Assembly: GCA_021904315.1 (NCBI GenBank)
Contig: CM038908.1
Location: 11,676,501 to 11,740,500, forward strand
DNA: 64,000 nucleotides
Origin: Sphagnum magellanicum
Taxonomy: Eukaryota; Streptophyta; Sphagnopsida; Sphagnales; Sphagnaceae
Reading direction: 5' to 3'
Made by a program: the position numbers and the translations under genes. Below, piece after piece: positions 22,801-34,100 of this stretch. How positions within the stretch are numbered: the stretch's first letter is position 1; each line of letters starts with the position of its first letter. The notes beneath the pieces were generated by a model that worked only from the letters and a program-made list of their open reading frames with translations, did no database searches and was not told the DNA's origin.

Positions 22801-25800
22801 GAAAAAATAAAAGGTGTGAGAAAAGGATTAAGATAAGGGCCCTGTTTTATAGGGGTCAATGTGGGCCTTGTGTGGTATGTGGGGAAGGACTATAGGAAGT
22901 GTTGGGAGCACTTGTGAATCATTTGAAGCTTTTAGGGAATGGGACATTGGGAATGTAGAATTCTCAGGGAGAGGGATGTGAGGGGTAAGAAAAAATGTAT
23001 ATACTTGGTCTGTGATTTTAATGGAAGATGCTTGAAGGATTCAAGTATTTCGTGTTGTATTATTATTCTATTAAGGGAGGAAGGTAAAGTAGTTGGTATT
23101 ATCAAGTAGGATACTTCCTTGAAATAATATTTTTACATTATTTCTAGGACAAAGAGTAATGAGGCTTCCCACTTGGTAGCCTTTGGAGTACCACGTTATT
23201 GGTTGCCACAGGAAGGTAATAATTATTTTTTAATGGTGGAAAGCAAGGGGAGGAAGACTAGCAAATAACCACCTACATATTGAAAGGTACAACAATAGGT
23301 GATATGCATGGGCTATGAGGAAAGGCAATTAGTTGAAAATGATAGAGACTAAAGGAGGGACTTCCCAAGGTGTTCAAGCAATAAGCAAAACCACTAGAGG
23401 ACCTACAAGAGGGACATTATTGGTCAGAGGTTCACAAACCCCTTAGACCATATTTAGGAGTGTTTTGAAGGTATTGCAAAACTAGGGAGAGTAGTTATTC
23501 TTGAATTTGACTATTTTTCAAGTTGCTTCTTTCTATTTTTTCCCCCTACCACCTAGGTTAAGCTATTTATAGGAGAGTAGGTCTAGTCTTAAACAATAGA
23601 CCCTTACCTTTTTCATTCCTTTTTGTATGACTTCTTACTTACTATTTGAATAGTTGTAATAAAATAAGATAGTGGAGAGTAGTTTTTCTTGCAGAGTAAT
23701 AAGGTGTTGAACTTGCCCCCTGGTCTTATCCCTTGGAGGACGATAATGATTGGGTGTTGCAATTTCACCCCTTAACATGAGGGGGAAAAAAAAAGATTTT
23801 TTTTTTTTTTGTTGGAACCTATGATCGAAATATTCAAAATCCAAATTAGAGCAAAGACACTTCAAAACACAACACACATTTATGTGAATACACACAACTT
23901 TGTGAAAAAAATGCAAGAGGAAGAAGATAGGGAAGAAAAGACCCTTTTATTAAAAAATAATTAGGGTTTTCTAGAGGTGGCCATTGGAATGCTACACCTC
24001 CACCTAATGCTAATTTTTTCACAAATGATTCTCTTGGGTAAGGGGTCAGACTTACCTGGGTCTCACTATTTTGTTTTTAAAAAAACTTATTGGGTTTTCA
24101 CCATCCGGTTCTCACACAAGTGAGAACCAGTGGTTCGGGGGTTTCAAACTCTGATGCCAGGCTGATGTCTGAAGGGATTTGTGATACCCGCCCAAATACT
24201 AGCTGCAACATGAAACACACGTCTCTTGTACAAAAAGCATTTCTTCTACAAACCCTAAGCGTTATTTGCAGAAGTTAGACAAATCCCAACAACTTTTGGA
24301 TCCCATCACAACTGGACACCAAATGCATCCAATGACACATCATTCAAAAACTATCTTGCAAATAAATGCCACTCCCCTCAGTGGTATGCAATTGCCTTGA
24401 TTTCCTCACTTCTCAGATTCCTCACCAGAGCAGGGTGTTCCCCAAATAAGCATCCAAAAACAGTGGAGGACAAAATACACTAGGTGCAAATATACTTTTA
24501 GAAAAAAGAGCAGCCTTACAAATGTTGGCTGGTCACCTAAACCAAAATCAAGTCTAATTTTTGGGAACCAGAACTGAAACCGGAACCAAAATTTATATTT
24601 TTGGATACTGAATCTGCCACTGAATTCTTGGTTCTATTTATATGTGTAACTAGAACTGGAAGCAAGATTTTTGGAAAAATGTTTTTGAAAAAAGACTAGA
24701 ACCAAGGCTAGCCGGACGCTAATGGACAAGCAACCATGCCTGCTGGTTATGATCCAAGTTACTCGGAACCACATTGTAACTAGGTTTGATTTTCTGACCT
24801 AGAACCAGAACTGGATCTGGAATTCATTTTTTGGAAGAACTGGACCCATATTAGCAGTTCCCCGAGGTTAATGGACAGGTAGCCACCAGTTATGGTCCAA
24901 GTTACCCAGAACCACATTGGAACTGGGTTTGATTTTCTGAACTAGAACTGGATTTAGAATTCATTTTTTCGAAGAACCGGACTTGGATTCCCAGTTCCAT
25001 TTATGCAAGGAAGTGGAACCGCAACCATTCTAATTCCAGTGATGATGATTTCATTGGACCTAGTTTAGGTGGGATGGGCTGTAATCGTAGGTCATACAAA
25101 AGGACAATTCCAAACTGCAAATTGATTAGAGGTCGATTTCAAATCGAAAATTTTAAAAAATAAACATTTTACAAGTTGTAATGTTTCAAAATGTCCTTAC
25201 GGATCCTAAGATATCAAAAGAGAAACAAATCTCTTAATTTTTTTCAATGTCTTTTGAAACTTTTGTGTCCTTTCAATTAAAAAAAAATCTTTGTGTTTTT
25301 TCAATTTCATACAAATATAAATATGTGTTATTTCATTTCAATATGTTGAGATTATTTTAAGAGATTAACATGTTTTTTTCTTTAAGAATAAGCTAGTTTT
25401 CAATAAATATTTTTTCAAATATTTAATTCAAAGATTTAATCTTCACTTGCTTAGCTGATTTAATATTTATCCACCCTAATTTCTTCCAAAATTTTAATGA
25501 ATTAAAAACAAAGATGGCTGATTAAATCTCCCTTTGGATGATAATTGGACGATATTTTGTACAATTTGAATCCTATATATATCTGACAATAACAGAGTTT
25601 TCAAATGTAAAATTTATTTATTTTTATTTTTATTTATTTTTGTCATTTCATCGCCGTCGGCAGTGCAGCGCGAAGCCCAAGTTTTTTTTTGGAGCAAGAG
25701 ATTCTTCATAAAAGTAAAGAACGGCCAAATACTGGTCAAAGTATTTACTCTCACCAGATTGATACGAACCTCTCCTCTCAACACCTTCTTGCAATTACTA

Positions 25801-25930
25801 CCAACAATCTTACACAACATACTAAAAATCTTCTTCGCCATGGATCCAACGAAAATGAAAGCTTCAAACGTTCTCAGATAGACTTTAGTCCCCCACCCCC
25901 GCCCCCGCCTTCTGGCTGTCTGGAGGATTT
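22800..25930. other. Gene-free spacer upstream of the pyrophosphatase gene
   Basis: No coding family recognised. It contains a two-copy repeat at 24,722-25,010, a TTTAT-rich tract at 25,610-25,645 and a C-rich stretch at 25,893-25,912. The last few hundred bases probably hold the pyrophosphatase promoter and leader. Confidence 0.5.
24722..25010. repeat. Two-copy direct repeat, period about 149 bp
   Basis: Copies start at 24,722 and 24,871 with ATGGACA(A/G)G and share CCAAGTTAC(T/C)C, GAACCACATTG and GTTTGATTTTCTGA, followed by AATTCATTTTTT(G/C)GAAGAAC. Confidence 0.75.
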
Positions 25931-26123
25931 AAGATAATTTAAGAGAAAATTTGGAGCTGACTCGAGGGGAGAGGACATATAAGAGCTCAGGGAACAGAGG
26001 TGTGAAGAATTGACAAATTGAGAGGCGATAGAAGCACAGAACAAAAGAAAACAAAAAGGGGAACAACAACAACGAATAAGACAAGAAGGAGGAATTGGTT
26101 GCTCTTGCAGAAAAGGGCCAGGA

Positions 26124-28818
26124 ATGGCAGCAGTGAGGTCAGTAATGACGACCACGAGGACGCACTTCCTACTACTACATAATAATAAGTGTAGCTCTTC
26201 TGGCTGCTACTTTCTGAGACTGAACAAGGCCTTTGCATCATTGTGCCGCTGGCCATCTCCGAAGGAAAATTCTTCTTCTTCTTCTTCTTCGGCGGAGGAG
26301 ACGCTTGCCAGAAGAATCGCTTCTCGAGGAGGGAACATCAACAGCAGCAGCAAGGAGTTTTCCACCAGGGAAGAAGGGCAGCCTGAGTCTCTGGAATACC
26401 GGATTTTTTTCTCCGACAGGACGGGAAGAACGGTTGGCTCTAAGTCCCTTGCTTGCGCCTTCTCGTTCTTCCACATCCTGTCCTTCACTAACGCAAGGAT
26501 TAGACTCTGTTGTTGTTGTAGTAGCGATGGCGATGTGGCCTTTTTAATTACCTGTTTTTGAATCCGTGGTATATCTTTTGGTGGCTCTCAGATATCACCA
26601 TGGCATGACATTCCATTGCGCTCCTCCTCAGGGGAGGACGGCGATGGGACCTTGCTCAATTTCGTAGTGGAGATACCAAAGCGGACGAAAGCAAAGATGG
26701 AGGTGGCAACTGAGGAGCAGCCGTATACACCCATCAAGCAGGACACCAAGAACGGGAAGTTGCGCTATTATCCGCAAGTGCCACCATCCCCTCCCTTTGC
26801 ATCTCCTCCTCCTCCTCTTCTCGAATCACTTCTTTCAATTCATGTCTTGAAGTGAGGCACAGATCCTAGACCTCATTGCAATCTTCTCACGAGGGCTAAT
26901 TAGGGGAAGCTACTTTTGCTAATTTTTTGGGAAATTTTTGGAAGTTTCAGATTTTCCAGTGCAAGTTTGACTAAATTTGGTGTTTTTAAAAAAATCTGTT
27001 TTTTAACCACTTTTTTGACGTCACAAGAGTGGGGGAAAAAAAACCATAAGCTGCACCCTATATTTCTTTGCACTGTCATTTGGAAAAAATTGGAAGAAAC
27101 TTGCCCTAGCATGAGGTAAACTGATGAAGTTGGAATTGATGGTCTTCTTGCAACATCCCACCTGTTTTTGGCCCTGCTTTTTCCCTACTACCCACCCTTT
27201 GCTTTCATTGCATTTGCAGGAGGCTCATTGAGTGCAGGACGACTCAAAGCCACTGCTCTCTAGGAACATTATTATGGCATCATATCCAAATGCTGAAATT
27301 GTTGTATGATTGCATATGATAGTACATTGACTCTGCTTCCCTCATCAAGAGAAGAGATTCATTGTTGTGCTCAACTTTTTTTCTGCAGGTACAACATAAA
27401 CTGGAACTATGGTCTGCTGCCTCAGACATGGGAGGATCCTACACATAGCAATCCTGACATTGAGAATACATATGGTGACAATGACCCAGGTAATGCCTTC
27501 CTCATGCCAAGAATTCGACTTCAGCAATTTTTGAGTCTGAATTCTTGTTGTTTGTAACCTTGAGTCTCTGTAATCTGGTGTCTTGAATCTGTGAACTTTG
27601 TGATTCATGGTACTTTCTTCTTGTGTTGAAGCTGTGAGGCCTTGTTGTGCAGCGTCTTAGTGATTGCTGCAGCAGCAGCACCTGAGGTTTGCTTTAGACT
27701 GTTCAATTCTCCCTAATCCAGCAAAGTAAACAAAGTTGTCAGTGATTTGTACATTGGAATCTGGAGACAGTGGACATAGTTGAGATTGGGGAGAGACAAG
27801 CTGAAGTGGGAGAGGTTCTCAAGGTGAAGCCACTTGGTATATTTGCAATGATTGATGAAGGTGAACTGGACTGGAAAGTGGTAGCTATTTCAGTTGATGA
27901 TCAAAAGGCATACCTGGTTGATGACATTGATGATGTTGAGATATACTTCCCGGTTTATCCCACTACTTTCTCATCTGTTGTTGCTGAATGAATTCTTGAA
28001 TTGCTGAGCAATTGAGGTGTTTGCAATTTCTGCAATGTCTGAGATCTCTTCTGAGGCTAATCTGTTAAGTGTGGTTTCAGGGCACCTTGACAGCAATCCA
28101 TGACTGGTTTCAGGATTATAAGGTTCCTGATGGGAGTCCCCCAAACAGATTTGGACTTGGTGACAAGCCAGCTGATAAAGTACTATTCTTTGACTGCTAA
28201 AGGGAGATTTTCCATGTTGATGACCAAATCTTACAAACAGTAGCTGGGTTCCATAGTTAGTGATACTAAGGTGAAGTTAGGGGTGGGATCAAAATTTGGC
28301 TGCATTTCACCATTGCATGGTTTTATCAGTTTTGTCCCATCTTCTTACAGTGTGGACTGAATCTTAGAGCAGCTCCACCCATGCTCAGTATGTGGCCTTG
28401 CAACAGTATTTCTCACATTCAAGATTAGTTATTTACTTTTTCCCAACCTCACCCACTAAAACTGGGACTGCAAAAGATAGGAGACTACTAATAGCAACCC
28501 ACCTGAACCAATCAAACAATCTAGCCAATCAACAGCAGGTGTCAGGCTTTGCTGGGCCTTTTGCCAGCCTCAGCATCCTGAAAAAAAATGCTGGGCGAAA
28601 ACTATTTTGCTGAGCCAAACCAGCATTGTTTGACTTTTCTTCATCCAAATTTGCTGTACAGTGCACTAGTGGGAGCAATTATTCTGCGTAACCAAGTTGA
28701 AATACTTGTCATGATGCAAATACAGGCAACTGCACTGAGGGTGATTGCAGAGACCAATGCAGCATGGGCCAATCTTGTGAAGAGGTCTGTTCCTGCAGGA
28801 GCACTTTCTCTGGTTTGA
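26124..28818 (+). CDS. PPA6: Soluble inorganic pyrophosphatase, plastid type (six exons)
   Basis: It hydrolyses pyrophosphate to two phosphates, using Mg2+; the plant paralogue with an N-terminal extension works in the plastid stroma. Exons: 26124-26432, 26592-26773, 27389-27489, 27771-27952, 28081-28179, 28726-28818, giving 321 residues. Residues 1 to about 80 are Ser/Arg-rich and acid-poor at the start, like a transit peptide, and include a TCT-encoded serine run. The family I signature DNDPVDI spans the exon 3/4 junction (residues 194-200). ISPWHDIP, PIKQDTKNGKLRYYP, YNINWNYGLLPQTWED, DEGELDW and NRFGLGDKP are in the family order. The start is the first ATG of the long open first exon. The exon 2 donor is GC (GCAAGT); a nearby GT donor would shift the frame to a stop. 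The symbol follows the Arabidopsis plastid enzyme; orthology was not tested. Confidence 0.92.
26774..27388 (+). other. GC-AG intron 2 of the pyrophosphatase gene
   Basis: The exon ends TATTATCC and the intron begins GCAAGT; it ends TTCTGCAG before GTACAAC. Joining here restores the family sequence RYYPYNINWNYG exactly. Using the GT four bases downstream gives a frameshift and an early stop. Confidence 0.85.
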
Positions 28819-31105
28819 TTACCCTACCAATGCCGGGAGTGGTGTTTGATTGTGAGTCCTCTATAGTACAAACCATTTGTTAAACTGTGAGACTTGAAAC
28901 CAAAACAGAGAAGAGGGAACCTAATTCAGTTCCAATGGTTTACATCTCGACACCTAAAGGCGCTACTTACTCCTTATTTCTCTTATCTGAATTTCTATAT
29001 TTTTCAAACAGCTAGCTTTGCACACTCTAATCCTGATGGACATACAAAATGGAAAATTTTGCTATTTAGGAGAGTGAGATATAGTCTATGCTAAACATGG
29101 GAAGAAGACCCATCTAACTGCAATTTCTGTTCTCCTTGGGCAATGACGGTCAGGAATGATCCTGGTGAAATCAACCAATTGAAACCTCATGCTGAGACCT
29201 GAGTGGGGAGTCCACCACACCACTTGAGAATGAGACCCATGTGAAATGGGGTGGTATTCTACTTTTTGGGATATTTGCAAGATTGAGTACTACAAGCTCT
29301 CAGCGGACAGTTTTCATGAGATCTCATGTGTTGGCCATTCCAAACTGAGACCCTGCACTGAAACAAACCATGCACAGAAAATGTGAAACACCACTGCAAG
29401 TCCATTCTGGTAAACGTGAAACTCCCTTTGAATATGTGGAATTCTGCAACAATATGAACAAATGTCATACAAATGTCATACAGGAAGGAAGAGCCATGGA
29501 TATATGTCTGCATGTTTGAATTATCAGTTTGAGTTTTGTTAAGTGATTTTGCTTTCACAAAACCTCAATCCAGAGTCAAAACCCAGAGCTGAAAAATAGC
29601 CTCACTCTGGAGCAAAAATATGCAAAATGTAGGATTTTTGTGACCTCCTGATTTAAACATCTGGATGGCAGATGACAAAAGTTGTATAGTTCCAAAGTTT
29701 GTTGGTTCTGCCTGTAGGGAAGGGACTACATATTGGTGTAGGATTTGAGCATAAAACCCTGGCTTGTACTTGACCCAATGTGCAAGTGACATCTGGAGTA
29801 CTCCTTTTGTGCACCAAATAAGTGCTTAGTGCAAATGAATGTGAGATTAAGGATCACACCTAACCTTGGGCATGCAAACCAAAACACATTTAAAGTTGTA
29901 AAGCAAGACTCTCCAAGACAAGTCAAGCTCCCTCTCCATAATGAGTCTTGGGAACTTGCAGTCTTAGCCCAGGCCTGGACCTCAGCATGGGTCACAAATG
30001 AAAATCAGGCCAAAAGGAAGAGATTCTAAAGAGTCATTGCAAAATGTGTCAAAACAGAAGTTTTACAGTTTTGAATCAAGGTGAAGAGAATAAAATTGTG
30101 ACATGCAAGGTGAGGGGGAAAGGGGTAACCATAATGCCATAGAATTCAGACTTGTATTTTGGTTTAACATCCCTACAAGCACCCCATTGCTTCTTAGATC
30201 CCTTTGCCATTCCTAGTGAGACAACATGATCTCTTTGGGATACCTTGCATCAATCAAGCTCACCTCCCAAACTGACTACACAAGAAAAATCCTGCCCATA
30301 GTCATCAAAACCTTCTCATTACTCCTTTACTTTTCAAAAGAAGCCACACAACTTGCACAGAAGCCACATGTTAGGCTTTTCGTGTTTCCCTCTCCAAAAC
30401 ATCCTAAATTCAGAAAAAGTTTTCAAAACATTGTTTTTACATTTGGATAAAGAGAGAATCTTTATCCTACTATGGTTGAGTTGATAAGGAAGTAAAAAGA
30501 GTAAAGACATAACTAGCTGAGAAATTCTTTATCAGAAATTAGTAAGTTGGAACCGTATGCTTTTCCTACACAACTGTTGTTCCCATCACATTAAGCTGTT
30601 GGATACACAGCAAATCAGGGAACTAGTCATTTATCACACTCTTCACCTCTTTGGCCAATGGATGTCAGACATATGATCCCCATAAAAATCAACAGCTCAG
30701 GTTGAGGACTGACTCACCTGCCAAATAAGGCCTATCACATACTTGGATTTGCTAGGTAAGAATTTGTGTGTACATTAAGGTACACAACTGTATCCACCTC
30801 ATAGATCTGCATGAAAATCGCCCAAAACAGACTCTAATCTGAGATGAATTGTGACTCTAAAGACAGAGCAGATCCACCTACAAGACTTGTCCCCAGTAGG
30901 ATGTAATGATGCCTTGAATGTCTACTTTTTTGTGCAAGAGTGCTCTTTAAGAAGCCTAGCCAGCACTGTCCCTTAGGTGAGCACAAACTGTCCTGCACCT
31001 GTAGTAACAAGAACTTTTTGTCAACAGTATGGACATCAAGTAACCAATCAAGTAATCCAAAGGGGTGGGCGTTCACCAATGTATAGAGCTCAACTCTACA
31101 CATTT
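28819..31105. other. Convergent intergenic region
   Basis: It lies between the stop codons of the pyrophosphatase (+) and NPC1 (-) genes and should contain both 3' untranslated regions. I see no conserved coding sequence in it; open frames around 29,700-30,030 on both strands lack family motifs. Confidence 0.5.
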
Positions 31106-34100
31106 TCAATCCCTTGCGGGTGGGGACGAAATTGGTGACTCTGCTTTCACAATCCCTAATCCTATGTTAAAATGGTGATCATGATCATCATCATAGTAGA
31201 CAGGTTCTCCATTCACAATGTACGCATTCAGTACCATAGATCGAGGACCCACCAAGCTCAACCAAACCTGTGCATTCCCCATAACCACCCCCAACACCCA
31301 GACCAACACAGAGACTCCTTAACCTCTCATTACTCTGAAATTGATGATACTCCAAAAAAAGTCCATACTTGCTCTCAATAGTATTATTGCCAAACAGTAT
31401 GCCACTTTGAAGGTTAACTTAGAAGCACAAGAACATATAATAAAGTTGATGAGGAGGCTCAAGATACCGGCAAGAAGACAAGGCCATGAAGAGCACCCAA
31501 CACCACAAGCCCCAAGTACATTCGGAAGTAGTAGACCTGTTGCCCCAACGGTTTTGTTAAGAAGAACCCTCAGCTAACTGGAGAAACAAAATTCAAAGCC
31601 AGCTTCCATGCATGCTTGAGGCATTAAAAAATGATACAGTTTCAGATTGAAGAGATTATTAGATGGACAAGAACTTGCCTCAAAAATTTCAGAGCGTGAA
31701 AAGTAGAGGACCAAGACACCCGCAAATTTTGTGAGTGTAATTCCACTGTGGGAGCAGGAACCCAGTCAGCTGTTTAGCACACTCCAGATATTCTTCTGCA
31801 CCTCATATACATTATAAAACAGTACTGTAATATTCTTTGAACATAGAGCACAGACAGTTGGTACAAACGTTACAATTGCATTGAAGTGGTAGAATGATTG
31901 AAACTAGGCAAAGCTGCAGTACCTAAATACAGAGGCTCCCATTGTCAGGAGAGCCTTGGTTGCTCGCGCTGCCCTATGCCCTGTTGACATCTGAAATTCC
32001 AACAAAAGCATGATACATAAGTCACTGCTTAGAGTTTAGGGTTTAAGGTTTGTACAAACCTGAATTTCACCCAAAATCTACAAAGAGGGCTCATGATTCT
32101 GTAGCCATGATCTCACAGTTTTTACCAATTTGTATGGAAAAAATAACCACATAGAGTGTGGGGGATGATCAAAATCCATGGTGGTGAGATGGCAAAACAC
32201 CACTTACAGTGAATGCATGTGTAATGTGTACACAAAACTCAACTGCAATGCCAACTGACATGACCAGATTCACAACGGAGACAGCATTGAGCTGTATATC
32301 CCAGACGACCATGAGGCCCTGCACCCCATTACCCACAAGCTCAACCTACACATACGGATCACTCACGACAACACTCAACACCAAAACTAACTCCAGTACC
32401 ACAGATGAGACGTATAAGTCCAATACTATCAAACAGTCAATTGCCCAAAGCAAGCCATACTTCTCAGCCAATCCAAACTTCCTTCATAGGCATGTGGAGA
32501 GAAGATTTGTAAGCCAGCAGACATGTTATGTTCAAGTACATATTAAACTTACCAGCAGGTCAACAATGATCATGGAAATAACAGAAACAATGATGGCTGC
32601 TGTCCAGATACTGCATCATGAACTGACAATCGTAAGAAGAGGAGTGAACCACCGGTTGTAAGTTGACAGATCAACTCCAAGTACAGAGACAATAATACAG
32701 TATTGTAGCTCAGGGCAAAGTGTACAAACAAGTCTGTTACAGAAGGTGTCACAAAAAACAGAAAACACCACTCACCTGCTTGTGGTAATAAGGCACACAA
32801 TGAACACAGCAGCTGCACCCATGGAGAAAAACATTCAGCAAAAAATTCCAATTGACAACATCTGATAACAGAAGACACTAGTGAAATTCCACCACACAAA
32901 TTTTGTTCTAGAACAATTATGTAACGATGCATGACTTCCTCAGACATGTGACACCATGATTCACTTTCACCACAGTCCAACACTGTACAACCGTGTTGTT
33001 TGAAATTAGTAGATGGGGAATGGGGATTGAACATAGAACACACCCAGAGCAAGTGCAAGGCTGACTGTAGTGGTCTTCACAATGTTGAGATACTGTTCAA
33101 AGTAGATGTAGAACACTGAGTATGGGAACACCGTAATCTGCAACATTGGGAAAAACCATCAAATCACTCTTTTATGAACGTTCCCACTCACTGTATGGCC
33201 AACAGGACAGAAGTGCAACGTGCCATATGCTGCTGCAACAAGAGCTTGACATCGTCAGAGAATTCTCAAAGTCAAGAATCTGAGTCTCAACAACTCTTAA
33301 TCCCTAGACCTATGTCTCAAAGTCCTTAAACCTATGCAACCCCAATAGAGAGAGAGTGCATAGGTACAGCATTTCAGTAGACCACATGAATTGTGGACAA
33401 TCCAGCCTTGTTTGGGCTCAGACTTCAGAAAGAACATGCATCACTACACAGTAAAAGAGCAGGTTTGGAAGACTACCCCCAAAGACTGAGAAATTCTTTT
33501 TGTGAAGTCCTTGGCTGCACGAAGGGCATCAACAAAGTCATTCTGCAATCACAAAACCATACACTGGGAGTTATCCCCATGTTCCAGTCTTTGTCCCTCA
33601 TATCCACAAATTACTGGAGTTCAGCAAAGGTAATGCACCAAGAGTCAAGTACACCATAGGGTTTAGGGTACAAACAGAGGATATCAAGGTTCATAGGGAT
33701 GAACCTGCTTGTTCAGAGGAGTATGGTATGACCGAAACTCTGATGCCTTGATGATCCCACCCTCATATCCTGAAGCACATGCAGATTCCACCCATATTGA
33801 TTTCTAGCAATCAATGGCCAAAGGGATTGACCTGAATTGAGCTCTGGATATCAAGTCTTCTTCACATCACACTAAACTTAGCCCCCAGCCAAACAATTGT
33901 GACATTCAGTAATCAAGCTTTTATCTGTGACTACTGTTTGCACCCCCCCCCCCAGCCCCCCCCCACCAAAACTGCTGTCCTCACATTGATACCTCAGGTG
34001 TAACAACATCTACACAAAATTCAAAGCAAGGACAGGGACAGAAGGCCAAAAATATATCTTGGAGAAGTACCATTGAGATCAAGGCTTGTGCTGTAAGCAC

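Noticed and set aside
22317..22859. Overlapping minus-strand frames rich in Leu, Ser and Cys resembling membrane segments
   Set aside because: Translation of a degenerate simple repeat, not a gene.
25614..25841. Minus-strand 75-codon frame upstream of the pyrophosphatase gene
   Set aside because: No family motif; the C-terminal part comes from a TTTAT-rich tract. More likely promoter DNA.
26207..26488. Minus-strand Glu-rich and Arg-rich frames opposite pyrophosphatase exon 1
   Set aside because: They are the complement of the TCT serine-codon run and neighbouring coding sequence, not independent genes.
26774..26779. GT donor at 26,778 for pyrophosphatase intron 2
   Set aside because: Splicing there to the only good acceptor shifts the frame and meets a stop, whereas the GC donor restores the family sequence.
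29726..30029. Overlapping open frames on both strands between pyrophosphatase and NPC1
   Set aside because: No motif, and position fits 3' untranslated or spacer DNA.
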